This document shows, piece after piece, positions 1 to 8,292 of a stretch of 24,037 bases of DNA (positions are counted from its first letter, which is position 1; each line of letters opens with the position of its first letter). A program made the translations under genes and the position numbers. The notes beneath the pieces were generated by a model that worked only from the letters and a program-made list of their open reading frames with translations, did no database searches and was not told where the DNA came from. The DNA lies in the NCBI GenBank assembly GCA_902783755.1, contig CACZSC010000108.1, positions 1 to 24,037 on the forward strand. Reading direction: 5' to 3'. The stretch is from an uncultured Ruminococcus sp. (GTDB lineage Bacteria > Bacillota > Clostridia > Oscillospirales > CAG-272).

Positions 1-96
1 CTCTTTCGCCCATGACGAGGGCTCGTCCGCGTTCACCATGACTGTCATTCCGAGAAGCATGGTCACGCAGAGGATGAGGGAAAGGATTTTCTTCAT
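1..96 (-). CDS. N-terminus of a secreted protein (partial, runs off the window)
   Basis: Only the first 32 codons are present. They begin at an ATG on the minus strand, with a strong ribosome binding site (GGAGGATAAA) at 101-110. The peptide starts MKKILSLILCVTMLLG and continues with a hydrophobic core ending in VNA, then DEPSSWAKE. This is a classic signal peptide: a Lys-rich start, a hydrophobic stretch of about 17 residues and an AxA-like cleavage site near residue 23. The SSWAKE sequence just after the cleavage point resembles the opening of S-layer homology or similar cell-surface modules, but too little is visible to name the family. It lies 19 bases downstream of the GH43 stop codon on the same strand, so the two are probably co-transcribed. 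The secretion call is fairly firm; the function is unknown. Confidence 0.75.
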   Translation of the reverse strand, partial: MKKILSLILCVTMLLGMTVMVNADEPSSWAKE

Positions 97-115
97 GATA
101 TTTATCCTCCGTATG

Positions 116-1867
116 TTATTTGACTTTTCTGACGGTACCTTCCCTGATACCGGATTCGTTGAAAGCATCGACTCTTACATAGTATTCCCGGCCTTTTATG
201 AGGGCGCCGACTCTCTGTTCCCCCGCTCTGAACACCATATAGCTGTGATAGAGCTTTTCCGGGGAGGACCCGAACAGGATGTTGTATCCGAGAGTGTCGT
301 CCTGCTCTTTTATGTCGACCGTCATGTCGACGGCGCTTATCCTTTCGGCCTCATATTCCGGAACTCCGGGCACCGGACCGTCACCGAGGCCGAATACCCG
401 CAGCCCCGATACGCACGGGAGCTGGCCGTAGGGCACCTTCATGCCGCCTATCCTTATATATCTCGCCAGGAACCCCTCTTCCCTCACCACAAGATCGTGG
501 CTGAGGTCGGTCACGGCATCTGTCCTGTCCTCGATAACGAACCAGTCCGCGCCGTTCCTGCTGCCTTCCAGCTTCCACTGAGTCTCGTATACTTTTTCGT
601 CTATATACCTGGCATAGAGGTCGGGACCGAGATCCACCGGGCTCTTTATCCGCAGTTTCGGATCGGCAAAGTTCACCTGAACAGCGTGTACCGTGAACAC
701 CCGGCCGAGATCAACCGAAAGCCACTCTGACCGGGGATCCCCGGAAGCCACCTCCGCCGGGCTCCACCATTCCCTTATGTTTTCGGATATCCCCTTCTCC
801 GGCCCGCATCCTTCAAGATATGACGATGCTTCCGCCTTCTTGTGGACCGACAGGAGCATCCATTCGGGATCTCTCCACGGATCCTGCCGGAGACCGCTGA
901 CCGCCACGGGCCAGTCGCCGTACCTCTGATTGCAGAACAGTTCCCCGTCCGCGTCGAATCCCGCGGGCCAGATGCCCACCCTTCTCTCGAAAGCGTGCTG
1001 CACCGATATGACCGTCGTCGCCGCATGCCACCAGTTCCCCTGCCTGTCCTGCATGGTGGAACCGTGACCGGCGCCTGGCATGAATCCCCCGGGCTTGTAC
1101 GAATAGGGGTTGTTTCCCGCCAGTCTGAAGGGGCCGAGCGGGCTTTCGCTCACGTAGACCCCGTCGCTGTATGTGTTGAACTGGGTCCCCGGAGCCGAGT
1201 ACTGGAGGTAGTACTTTCCGCAGTGCTTGTCCATCCAGACCCCTTCGATGAAGGGACGGGTGTCAAGTACCAGCTGGATCATCTCCTGCTCCGGTCCGGT
1301 AAAACTCCCCATCGGGTCTTCCTCCGTCCGGGCCAGTTCAAGGAACCGTCCGTAGACCTCCTCAGCCTCCTCCGGCATGACCCGGCCGTCGTCCCCCATC
1401 CTTTCCCAGCCTATCTCGAAGGGCCGGCCGTATACCAGGCCCTTCTTTTCGCACACGGGCACCAGGGTCACGGGATCCAGCTCCACTCCCCAGATCGGCT
1501 CATCGGGCGAGCTGCCCCAGTAGAAGTATACCCTCCCGTCATCGTCAAAGAACAGGTTCGGGTCCCAGAACGGAAAGCTCCCCGGTATCTTCTCCCAGGG
1601 CCCGTTCAGTATGTCCCGGGTCCTCCATCTGTCGCACACTCCCCAGCCCGCCGAGGCGCAGTAGTATGCCCATTCCCCCCTGACCCTCACGTCAGGAGCG
1701 TAACTGTACAGGGGAAGCTCGTCCGGAAGCCTGTGGTTCTCCCAGTTCACAAGGTCATCGCTGACCCACACGCCCAGGGTCATGGAAGCGAAGATATAGT
1801 ACCTGCCCTTGAAGTATATCATGGAAGGATCCGCCGCCTCGCGGCATATCTTCAGTTCTCCCGGCAC
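116..1867 (-). CDS. Glycoside hydrolase family 43-like protein with F5/8C-type and FN3-like C-terminal domains
   Basis: GH43 enzymes are inverting five-bladed beta-propeller glycosidases, mostly xylosidases and arabinofuranosidases acting on plant polysaccharide fragments. Numbered from the GTG at 1867 (583 residues), the propeller carries the three expected acids: Asp13 in AADPSMIYFKGRYY (general base), Asp102 in FWDPNLFFDDDG (pKa modulator) and Glu208 in FIEGVWMDK (general acid). A discoidin (F5/8C)-like beta-sandwich follows at about 345-495 (SEWLSVDLGRVFTVHAVQV), then an FN3-like end at about 505-583 (YYVRVDAFNESG). No signal peptide is seen, so it is probably intracellular and acts on imported oligosaccharides. 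The substrate cannot be told from sequence. The GTG has no Shine-Dalgarno sequence, and family-like sequence continues upstream to an ATG at 1930 that is followed directly by TAG (see the entry for 1868-1930). The gene may therefore be impaired. Confidence 0.82.
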   Translation of the reverse strand: MPGELKICREAADPSMIYFKGRYYIFASMTLGVWVSDDLVNWENHRLPDELPLYSYAPDVRVRGEWAYYCASAGWGVCDRWRTRDILNGPWEKIPGSFPFWDPNLFFDDDGRVYFYWGSSPDEPIWGVELDPVTLVPVCEKKGLVYGRPFEIGWERMGDDGRVMPEEAEEVYGRFLELARTEEDPMGSFTGPEQEMIQLVLDTRPFIEGVWMDKHCGKYYLQYSAPGTQFNTYSDGVYVSESPLGPFRLAGNNPYSYKPGGFMPGAGHGSTMQDRQGNWWHAATTVISVQHAFERRVGIWPAGFDADGELFCNQRYGDWPVAVSGLRQDPWRDPEWMLLSVHKKAEASSYLEGCGPEKGISENIREWWSPAEVASGDPRSEWLSVDLGRVFTVHAVQVNFADPKLRIKSPVDLGPDLYARYIDEKVYETQWKLEGSRNGADWFVIEDRTDAVTDLSHDLVVREEGFLARYIRIGGMKVPYGQLPCVSGLRVFGLGDGPVPGVPEYEAERISAVDMTVDIKEQDDTLGYNILFGSSPEKLYHSYMVFRAGEQRVGALIKGREYYVRVDAFNESGIREGTVRKVK

Positions 1868-1930
1868 GTCAGCGCTGTTCTGGAACTGATACCGGTAATT
1901 GACTCTTACCGGATTGCATATGTACTACAT
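1868..1930 (-). other. Probable true N-terminus of the GH43 gene, interrupted by TAG at codon 2
   Basis: On the minus strand an ATG (1928-1930) sits 4 bases after the ribosome binding site GGAGGG (1935-1940). The next codon is TAG (1925-1927). The same frame then reads Y-I-C-N-P-V-R-V-N-Y-R-Y-Q-F-Q-N-S-A-D straight into the GTG at 1867. From memory, GH43 proteins of this type often begin M-x-Y-I-C-N-P followed by an NYRYQF-like stretch just before the catalytic Asp segment, so this looks like the genuine N-terminus with one codon changed to amber. Alternatives are initiation at ATA (1919-1921), 13 bases from the ribosome binding site, or at the GTG 21 codons downstream. A sequencing error is also possible. 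Confidence 0.6.
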
Positions 1931-1958
1931 TCTTCCCTCCGGACGTTCGGTTTTCTTC

Positions 1959-1967
1959 ATTATATCA
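1959..1967 (-). promoter_or_regulatory. Extended -10 promoter of the GH43 gene
   Basis: Read on the minus strand, the sequence is TGATATAAT: a perfect TATAAT (1964 to 1959) preceded by the TGn extended -10 element. No good -35 hexamer lies 16-18 bases upstream. The predicted start of transcription is near 1952, giving a leader of about 20 bases. That leader contains the GGAGGG ribosome binding site and the ATG at 1930, which supports 1930 as the original translation start. Confidence 0.6.
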
Positions 1968-2042
1968 TTATTTCCCGATATTTGCATCTGCTTTTTTCGT
2001 TTCGGTGCGTCGCATGCCGGATCCGGCGCGGTTTTCCGCAAA

Positions 2043-2059
2043 GGTCAAAAAAGGTCAAA
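2043..2059 (+). promoter_or_regulatory. Distal CtsR operator
   Basis: GGTCAAA-AAA-GGTCAAA is an exact match to the known CtsR heptad direct repeat (A/GGTCAAA, three bases, A/GGTCAAA). It lies about 90 bases upstream of the promoter-proximal operators and in the opposite orientation to them. It is about 80 bases upstream of the GH43 -10 element. It could assist repression of ctsR, act on an unseen second promoter, or affect the GH43 gene. Confidence 0.8.
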
Positions 2060-2073
2060 ATATTTTGAAAAAA

Positions 2074-2084
2074 CCTGAAACAGG
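2074..2084. repeat. Small palindrome CCTG-AAA-CAGG
   Basis: A short inverted repeat in the ctsR/GH43 intergenic region. It resembles the palindrome at 2106-2117, and the two centres are about 32 bases apart, close to three helical turns. It may be half of a paired operator for an unknown regulator; chance is also possible at this length. Confidence 0.3.
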
Positions 2085-2105
2085 GTATGTAACGGGCTCT
2101 AACTG

Positions 2106-2117
2106 CCTGTAAACAGG
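2106..2117. repeat. Small palindrome CCTGT-AA-ACAGG
   Basis: A 12-base inverted repeat, perfect in its five-base arms, related to the palindrome at 2074-2084. It lies upstream of the proximal CtsR operators, between the two divergent transcription units. Confidence 0.3.
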
Positions 2118-2132
2118 TTTTCGGACAAGAAA

Positions 2133-2149
2133 TTTGACTTTCTTTGACT
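2133..2149 (-). promoter_or_regulatory. ctsR operator: Proximal CtsR operator 1
   Basis: On the minus strand this reads AGTCAAA-GAA-AGTCAAA, a perfect CtsR heptad repeat with a 3-base spacer. It abuts and shares base 2149 with the next operator. Its downstream edge touches the -35 region of the ctsR promoter, a good position for blocking RNA polymerase. Confidence 0.85.
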
Positions 2150-2165
2150 TTGACCTTTCCTGACT
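2149..2165 (-). promoter_or_regulatory. ctsR operator: Proximal CtsR operator 2 (degenerate half)
   Basis: On the minus strand this reads AGTCAGG-AAA-GGTCAAA: one perfect heptad and one with two mismatches. It covers the -35 hexamer (2150-2155) of the ctsR promoter. With operator 1 it forms a continuous 33-base CtsR-binding patch. Confidence 0.65.
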
Positions 2166-2178
2166 TTTGATGTATAAT
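2150..2178 (+). promoter_or_regulatory. Sigma-A promoter of the ctsR-mcsA-mcsB-clpC operon
   Basis: TTGACC (2150-2155) is followed after exactly 17 bases by TATAAT (2173-2178). The -35 hexamer is embedded in CtsR operator 2. Transcription should start near 2185. An in-frame ATG at 2190 would then have almost no leader, which argues for the GTG start at 2211. Confidence 0.85.
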
Positions 2179-2210
2179 GTGGGCACAAAATGAAAAGCGG
2201 GGTGATGATA

Positions 2211-2663
2211 GTGATACTGTCAGACCACATAGCTCAGCTCATCGAGACGATGCTTGAGGAAGGCGGAGGATCCGCCGAAGTCAAGCGGAACGACCTCGCC
2301 GCCAGGCTGGGGTGCGTACCCAGTCAGATAAACTACGTCATAACATCGAGGTTCACTCCCGAACGGGGGTATGTGACCGAGAGCCGGCGCGGGGGCGGCG
2401 GATATATAAGGATCGTAAGGGTCCCGATGACTAAGAGCGAATACCTGATGCACTTTTTCCAGTCTGTCGGAGACTCTCTCACCGAAGCCGACATGAAAGC
2501 CTACCTGACGAACCTCAGTGATTCGGGCATCCTGTCGGACAGGGAGTGCAGGATAGCCGCGCAGACCATGTCCAATTCGGCGCTTGACAAGTGCCCTGCC
2601 GATGCCCGGGACGGGATCCGGGCCGACATAATGCGCCACATTCTGGCGCTCCTGATGATGTAA
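2211..2663 (+). CDS. ctsR: CtsR, class III heat-shock repressor
   Basis: CtsR is a dimeric winged-helix repressor of clp genes. It is released when heat changes its wing and is then removed by the McsA/McsB-ClpCP system. The product is 150 residues from the GTG at 2211, normal for the family. It opens with ILSDHIAQLIETML, then a helix-turn-helix (KRNDLAARLGCVPSQINYVI) and the glycine-rich thermosensing wing (ESRRGGGGYIRIVRV). The C-terminal half is the dimerisation and McsB/ClpC interaction domain. I chose 2211 because GGGGTGAT at 2199-2206 is a well-placed ribosome binding site; ATG at 2205 or 2190 would add two or seven residues. The promoter carries CtsR operators, so it is autoregulated. 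First gene of the operon, 31 bases before mcsA. Confidence 0.95.
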   Translation: MILSDHIAQLIETMLEEGGGSAEVKRNDLAARLGCVPSQINYVITSRFTPERGYVTESRRGGGGYIRIVRVPMTKSEYLMHFFQSVGDSLTEADMKAYLTNLSDSGILSDRECRIAAQTMSNSALDKCPADARDGIRADIMRHILALLMM

Positions 2664-2694
2664 AATCTACAACTGATATACGGAGGATAAGATC

Positions 2695-3264
2695 ATGCTT
2701 TGCGAAAAATGCAAGAAGAATGAAGCCACATTCTACTATCATGAAAATGTAAACGGCAACCAGAAGAACTACAGGCTCTGCGCGGACTGCGCGAAAGAAC
2801 TTGAAAAGAGCGGTGAGCTGAAGGCCTGGGACAAGGTCCCGGAGGATCCCTTCGAAGGATTCGGGAAACTCTTCACGAACCCGTTCAAACAGATGGACAA
2901 ACTGTTCTCCGGTCTGTTTGGTGCGCCGGCTCTCACGGGAGGCATCAGCCAGACGAAAGGCCAGAAGCAGTGCTCCTGCGGCATGACCCTGAGGGATCTC
3001 CTCGATGAGGGCATGGCCGGATGCCCCGACTGCTACAGCACGTTCGAAGAGGAGCTCGAGCCCACGGTCAGAAGGATCCACGGCAAATCCGCGCACGAGG
3101 GAAGGATCCCGACGAAATTCCGCGGCAAGATGGATACGAAGAAAAAGATCGAGCAGCTGGAGAAGGAAAGGTCGGAAGCCGTGCGCCTCGAAAACTACGA
3201 GCGCGCAGCGGAGATCAGGGACCAGCTGAATGAACTGAGAAAGAATCTCGAGGAAGGAGCATGA
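2695..3264 (+). CDS. mcsA: McsA, zinc-binding activator of the McsB arginine kinase
   Basis: McsA stimulates McsB and helps deliver phospho-arginine-marked proteins to ClpC. The protein has 189 residues. Two CxxC pairs sit at the N-terminus (Cys3/Cys6 and Cys29/Cys32). A second cluster follows the middle linker (Cys93, Cys95, Cys110, Cys113), giving the usual treble-clef-like metal sites. The C-terminal segment at about 147-185 (LENYERAAEIRDQLNEL) is a UVR motif, which in this family makes coiled-coil contacts with its partner. The Phe/Gly/Pro-rich linker at about 50-85 looks flexible. The ribosome binding site CGGAGGATAAGATC precedes the ATG. The stop overlaps the first possible mcsB ATG, pointing to translational coupling. 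Confidence 0.94.
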   Translation: MLCEKCKKNEATFYYHENVNGNQKNYRLCADCAKELEKSGELKAWDKVPEDPFEGFGKLFTNPFKQMDKLFSGLFGAPALTGGISQTKGQKQCSCGMTLRDLLDEGMAGCPDCYSTFEEELEPTVRRIHGKSAHEGRIPTKFRGKMDTKKKIEQLEKERSEAVRLENYERAAEIRDQLNELRKNLEEGA

Positions 3265-3266
3265 CC

Positions 3267-4277
3267 ATGTGGTACGAAGCAAAAGGCAAAGACAGCGACG
3301 TCGCCATCAGCACGAGGGTAAGGATAGCCAGGAACCTGGCCGGATACCCCTTCGGCGACAGACTCGATGACGAAAAGAAAAAAGAGATCATAAAGAAAGT
3401 CGACGCGGCATTCCCGGAAGGCGAATGGAAATACACCGACATGGCTTCCCTTTCGGAGCCCGCAAGACAGAGCCTTGCGGACCGGCATCTCATAAGCCGC
3501 GAGTTCGCGGACTGGCCGGAAGGCACCCAGCTCATACAGAACAAAGATGAAGACGTTAACATAATGGTGCTGGAAGAGGATCACGTGAGGATCCAGTCCA
3601 TCGTGCCCGGATTCGACATCAGGTCGGCCCTCGACAAGGCCCTCGGCGCCGAGTCGAAGCTTGACGAAAGCTGCGACATAGCCTACAGCGAGAGATACGG
3701 ATACATCACCCACTGCCCCACCAATCTTGGCACGGGCATCAGGATCTCTGTAATGCTCCACCTTCCCGCATACACGAGGACGGGAGGAGTCAAGGCTCTG
3801 GCGCTTCAGCTGGCCAAACTGGGGCTCACCATCAGGGGAGCCGACGGAGAAGGATCCGATGCGTCCGGAAACCTTTACCAGATCTCGAACCAGGTGACGC
3901 TGGGCGTCACTGAGGACGAACTGGTGGAAAGACTGTCCAACGTGATCGGCAAGATCATTGCCGAGGAACGCTCTCTCCACGAAAAAGCGGGAGAACAGTT
4001 CACGGCAGATCTCAGGGAACAGGCAAGAAGGAATTTCGGCATCCTCATGTACAGCGAAAGGATCTCGAGCAGCGAGATCACGGACATGTACTCCACACTG
4101 AGGCTCGCCGCCTCCTCCGGCCTGATCAAACTGCCACAGGAAAAACTGGACGAACTGCTCATCCGTTCGATGCCGCACACTGTTGAAGCAGAGCACGAGG
4201 GCGTGAACACGCCCGAAGCAAGAGACCGCGCAAGAGCGGGGCTCGCAAGAGAAATACTCGGGGGATCAGACATCTGA
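3267..4277 (+). CDS. mcsB: McsB, protein-arginine kinase
   Basis: McsB belongs to the phosphagen (guanido) kinase family but phosphorylates arginine in proteins, marking them for ClpC-ClpP. With the ATG at 3267 the protein has 336 residues. It shows the N-terminal nucleotide-binding STRVRIARN motif, the catalytic cysteine Cys150 in THCPTNLGTG, and the C-terminal RDRARA motif at 319-324, which fits the allosteric phospho-arginine pocket RDxxRA. I prefer 3267 because AGGAG (3255-3259) is then 7 bases away and MWYEAKGKDSDVAIS matches clostridial family starts. The ATG at 3261 overlaps the mcsA stop as ATGA but is only one base from the ribosome binding site. A 9-base-pair inverted repeat spans its stop codon. 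Confidence 0.95.
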   Translation: MWYEAKGKDSDVAISTRVRIARNLAGYPFGDRLDDEKKKEIIKKVDAAFPEGEWKYTDMASLSEPARQSLADRHLISREFADWPEGTQLIQNKDEDVNIMVLEEDHVRIQSIVPGFDIRSALDKALGAESKLDESCDIAYSERYGYITHCPTNLGTGIRISVMLHLPAYTRTGGVKALALQLAKLGLTIRGADGEGSDASGNLYQISNQVTLGVTEDELVERLSNVIGKIIAEERSLHEKAGEQFTADLREQARRNFGILMYSERISSSEITDMYSTLRLAASSGLIKLPQEKLDELLIRSMPHTVEAEHEGVNTPEARDRARAGLAREILGGSDI

Positions 4278-4281
4278 TCCC
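4262..4281 (+). other. Perfect inverted repeat over the mcsB stop codon
   Basis: GGGATCAGA (4262-4270) pairs exactly with TCTGATCCC (4273-4281), with only CA between, so in RNA the loop would open to about six bases. The mcsB stop TGA (4275-4277) lies in the 3' arm. What follows is pyrimidine-rich (TTCCTCTT) but not a clean U run, so this is not a standard terminator. It could partly attenuate, or mark an RNA processing point between mcsB and clpC. A second small palindrome, ACGTATACGT, follows at 4296-4305. Confidence 0.45.
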
Positions 4282-4313
4282 TTCCTCTTGATATGACGTA
4301 TACGTAAAGGAAC

Positions 4314-4320
4314 GGAGGTG
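4314..4320 (+). promoter_or_regulatory. Ribosome binding site that fixes the clpC start
   Basis: GGAGGTG at 4314-4320 is a near-perfect Shine-Dalgarno sequence, placed 6 bases before the ATG at 4327. The in-frame GTG at 4318 overlaps this site and so cannot be the start. Confidence 0.85.
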
Positions 4321-4326
4321 TTTTTT

Positions 4327-6882
<2,556 letters not shown>

Positions 6883-6903
6883 CCTGAATAACAACATGTA
6901 TTC

Positions 6904-6941
6904 AAAAAGCACAGTATGGCAAAAACCGTACTGTGCTTTTT
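6904..6941 (+). terminator. Rho-independent terminator after clpC
   Basis: A 16-base-pair stem (6904-6919 with 6926-6941, including one T-G pair) closes a CAAAAA loop. The outer part pairs AAAAAGCACAGTA with TACTGTGCTTTTT, so a T run follows the GC-rich core. It is symmetric and could also stop transcription from the other direction. It ends the ctsR operon 22 bases after the clpC stop. Confidence 0.9.
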
Positions 6942-7037
6942 CAGTGCCCGGCACTGACCTCTTTGTGATACGCTATCGGGAAGATACGCCGACATGGGGC
7001 TGATACATGACCTCTCATCCCCGCAGGCACGACCGTA

Positions 7038-7066
7038 TTGCCTATATGCCAATATTTTGGTATAAT
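7038..7066 (+). promoter_or_regulatory. Sigma-A promoter of the thiI cluster
   Basis: TTGCCT (7038-7043) is followed after 17 bases by TATAAT (7061-7066), and the -10 element carries the TGG extension (7058-7060). Transcription should start near 7073, leaving a leader of about 29 bases. The 96 bases between the clpC terminator and this promoter hold only a short direct repeat of GATACGC (6967-6973 and 6983-6989). Confidence 0.85.
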
Positions 7067-7101
7067 CTCTTCATACCAGAAAAGAAACGAGATTAAGACC
7101 G

Positions 7102-8289
7102 ATGATTAGAGAAGCAATACTCTGCAAATACGGCGAAGTCGTCCTCAAGGGAACGAACCGGGGACACTTCGAATCCCAGCTGCTGAGGGAAGTCAGAAGG
7201 CGTGTGGAGCTCGTGGGCAACTACGGTGTCCGCAACAACCAGAGCACCATATATGTTACGCCGATAGACTCCGAGGCGGTACGCAACCTGGACATGATGT
7301 ACGATCAGCTCAGCAAGGTCTTCGGCTTTGCCGGCATATGCCGCGCAGCCATAGCCGAAAAGAATATGGACGAGATCAGGAAGACCGCGCGGGAATACCT
7401 GCCGGGAGTGATGCTGAAGTACAAGTCCTTCAAGTGCGAGGCCAAAAGAAGCGACAAGTCCTTCCCTCTCTCCTCCCCTGAGATATCAGTGGATATAGGC
7501 GGGGAGATACTTGACGCCATCCCGCGCCTGCATGTGGACCTCAACAATCCTGACGTGATAGTCAGGATCGAGATCAGAGATGACTATGCGTATATCCACG
7601 CCGGACAGGACAGAGGCGCCGGAGGCATGCCCACCGGATCCGCGGGCAAAGGTCTACTGCTCCTTTCAGGCGGCATAGACTCGCCGGTCGCGGCATATAT
7701 GATGATGAAGAGAGGGATGGAGGTGGACTGCGTCCATTTCGACTCCTTCCCGTATACCAGTGAGGCTGCGCGGGACAAAGTCCTGGAACTGGCAAGGAAG
7801 CTATGCGAGTACTCGGGAAAGATAAAGGTACACATGATATCGCTCACACACATACAGGAAGAGATCCGTGACAGGTGCGAAGAGGACTATTCCACCCTTC
7901 TCCTCAGAAGATTCATGATGAAGCTAGCGACAAAGGTCGCCGGCGAACAGAACTGTCATGTGCTCGTGACAGGCGAATCCCTCGGCCAGGTCGCCTCCCA
8001 GACCCTTCAGGCACTCTGCGTGACCGACGACGCCGCCGGGGTGCCGGTCTTCCGTCCGCTCATAGGGATGGACAAGGAGGAGATAATACGGGTGTCGAGG
8101 AAGATCGACACTTTCGACACGTCGATCCTCCCGTACGACGACTGCTGCACGGTATTCACCCCGCGGCATCCGAAGACACAGCCTGAGCTTGACAAGGTCA
8201 TCGCCCAGGAGAACATACTTGATGTGGAGCCTCTGATCGAGGAGGCATGGAAGACAAGAAACACAGTTGTAATAAATCAGGAAGTCTGA
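7102..8289 (+). CDS. thiI: ThiI, tRNA 4-thiouridine synthase
   Basis: ThiI adenylates uridine 8 of tRNA and replaces its oxygen with sulfur received from a cysteine desulfurase, making 4-thiouridine; in some bacteria it also serves thiazole synthesis. The protein has 395 residues, typical for the short Firmicutes form. An N-terminal ferredoxin-like and THUMP region (about 1-170) binds tRNA. The PP-loop SGGIDSPVA at 189-197 binds ATP. Conserved late motifs include GESLGQVASQTLQ and the PYDDCC region. The C-terminal rhodanese domain of E. coli ThiI is missing, as is usual in Gram-positive bacteria, where the desulfurase delivers sulfur directly. No desulfurase gene is adjacent. The Shine-Dalgarno sequence is weak, unlike most neighbours. 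It has its own promoter and starts a four-gene plus-strand unit. Confidence 0.95.
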   Translation: MIREAILCKYGEVVLKGTNRGHFESQLLREVRRRVELVGNYGVRNNQSTIYVTPIDSEAVRNLDMMYDQLSKVFGFAGICRAAIAEKNMDEIRKTAREYLPGVMLKYKSFKCEAKRSDKSFPLSSPEISVDIGGEILDAIPRLHVDLNNPDVIVRIEIRDDYAYIHAGQDRGAGGMPTGSAGKGLLLLSGGIDSPVAAYMMMKRGMEVDCVHFDSFPYTSEAARDKVLELARKLCEYSGKIKVHMISLTHIQEEIRDRCEEDYSTLLLRRFMMKLATKVAGEQNCHVLVTGESLGQVASQTLQALCVTDDAAGVPVFRPLIGMDKEEIIRVSRKIDTFDTSILPYDDCCTVFTPRHPKTQPELDKVIAQENILDVEPLIEEAWKTRNTVVINQEV

Positions 8290-8292
8290 GCC

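Noticed and set aside
2016..2027. Perfect palindrome GCCGGATCCGGC upstream of the GH43 gene
   Set aside because: It is built around GGATCC, which is common across the whole window, so I do not treat it as a specific operator.
842..2068. 408-codon open frame on the plus strand opposite the GH43 gene
   Set aside because: The composition looks like a mirror of the GH43 codons, it has no ribosome binding site or recognisable domain, and the opposite strand shows clear catalytic motifs. It is a by-product of high G+C.
2083..2088. GGGTAT resembling a sigma-B -10 element upstream of ctsR
   Set aside because: No GTTT-type -35 element lies 12-15 bases upstream, and sigma-B is generally absent from Clostridia. 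The sigma-A promoter at 2150-2178 explains expression.
3195..4196. Long minus-strand open frame opposite mcsB
   Set aside because: No ribosome binding site, no known fold and His/Val/Phe-rich translation typical of antisense frames; mcsB on the plus strand is unambiguous.
6942..6956. Second small hairpin CAGTGC-CCG-GCACTG after the clpC terminator
   Set aside because: Only a 6-base-pair stem without a following T run; the main terminator just before it is sufficient.
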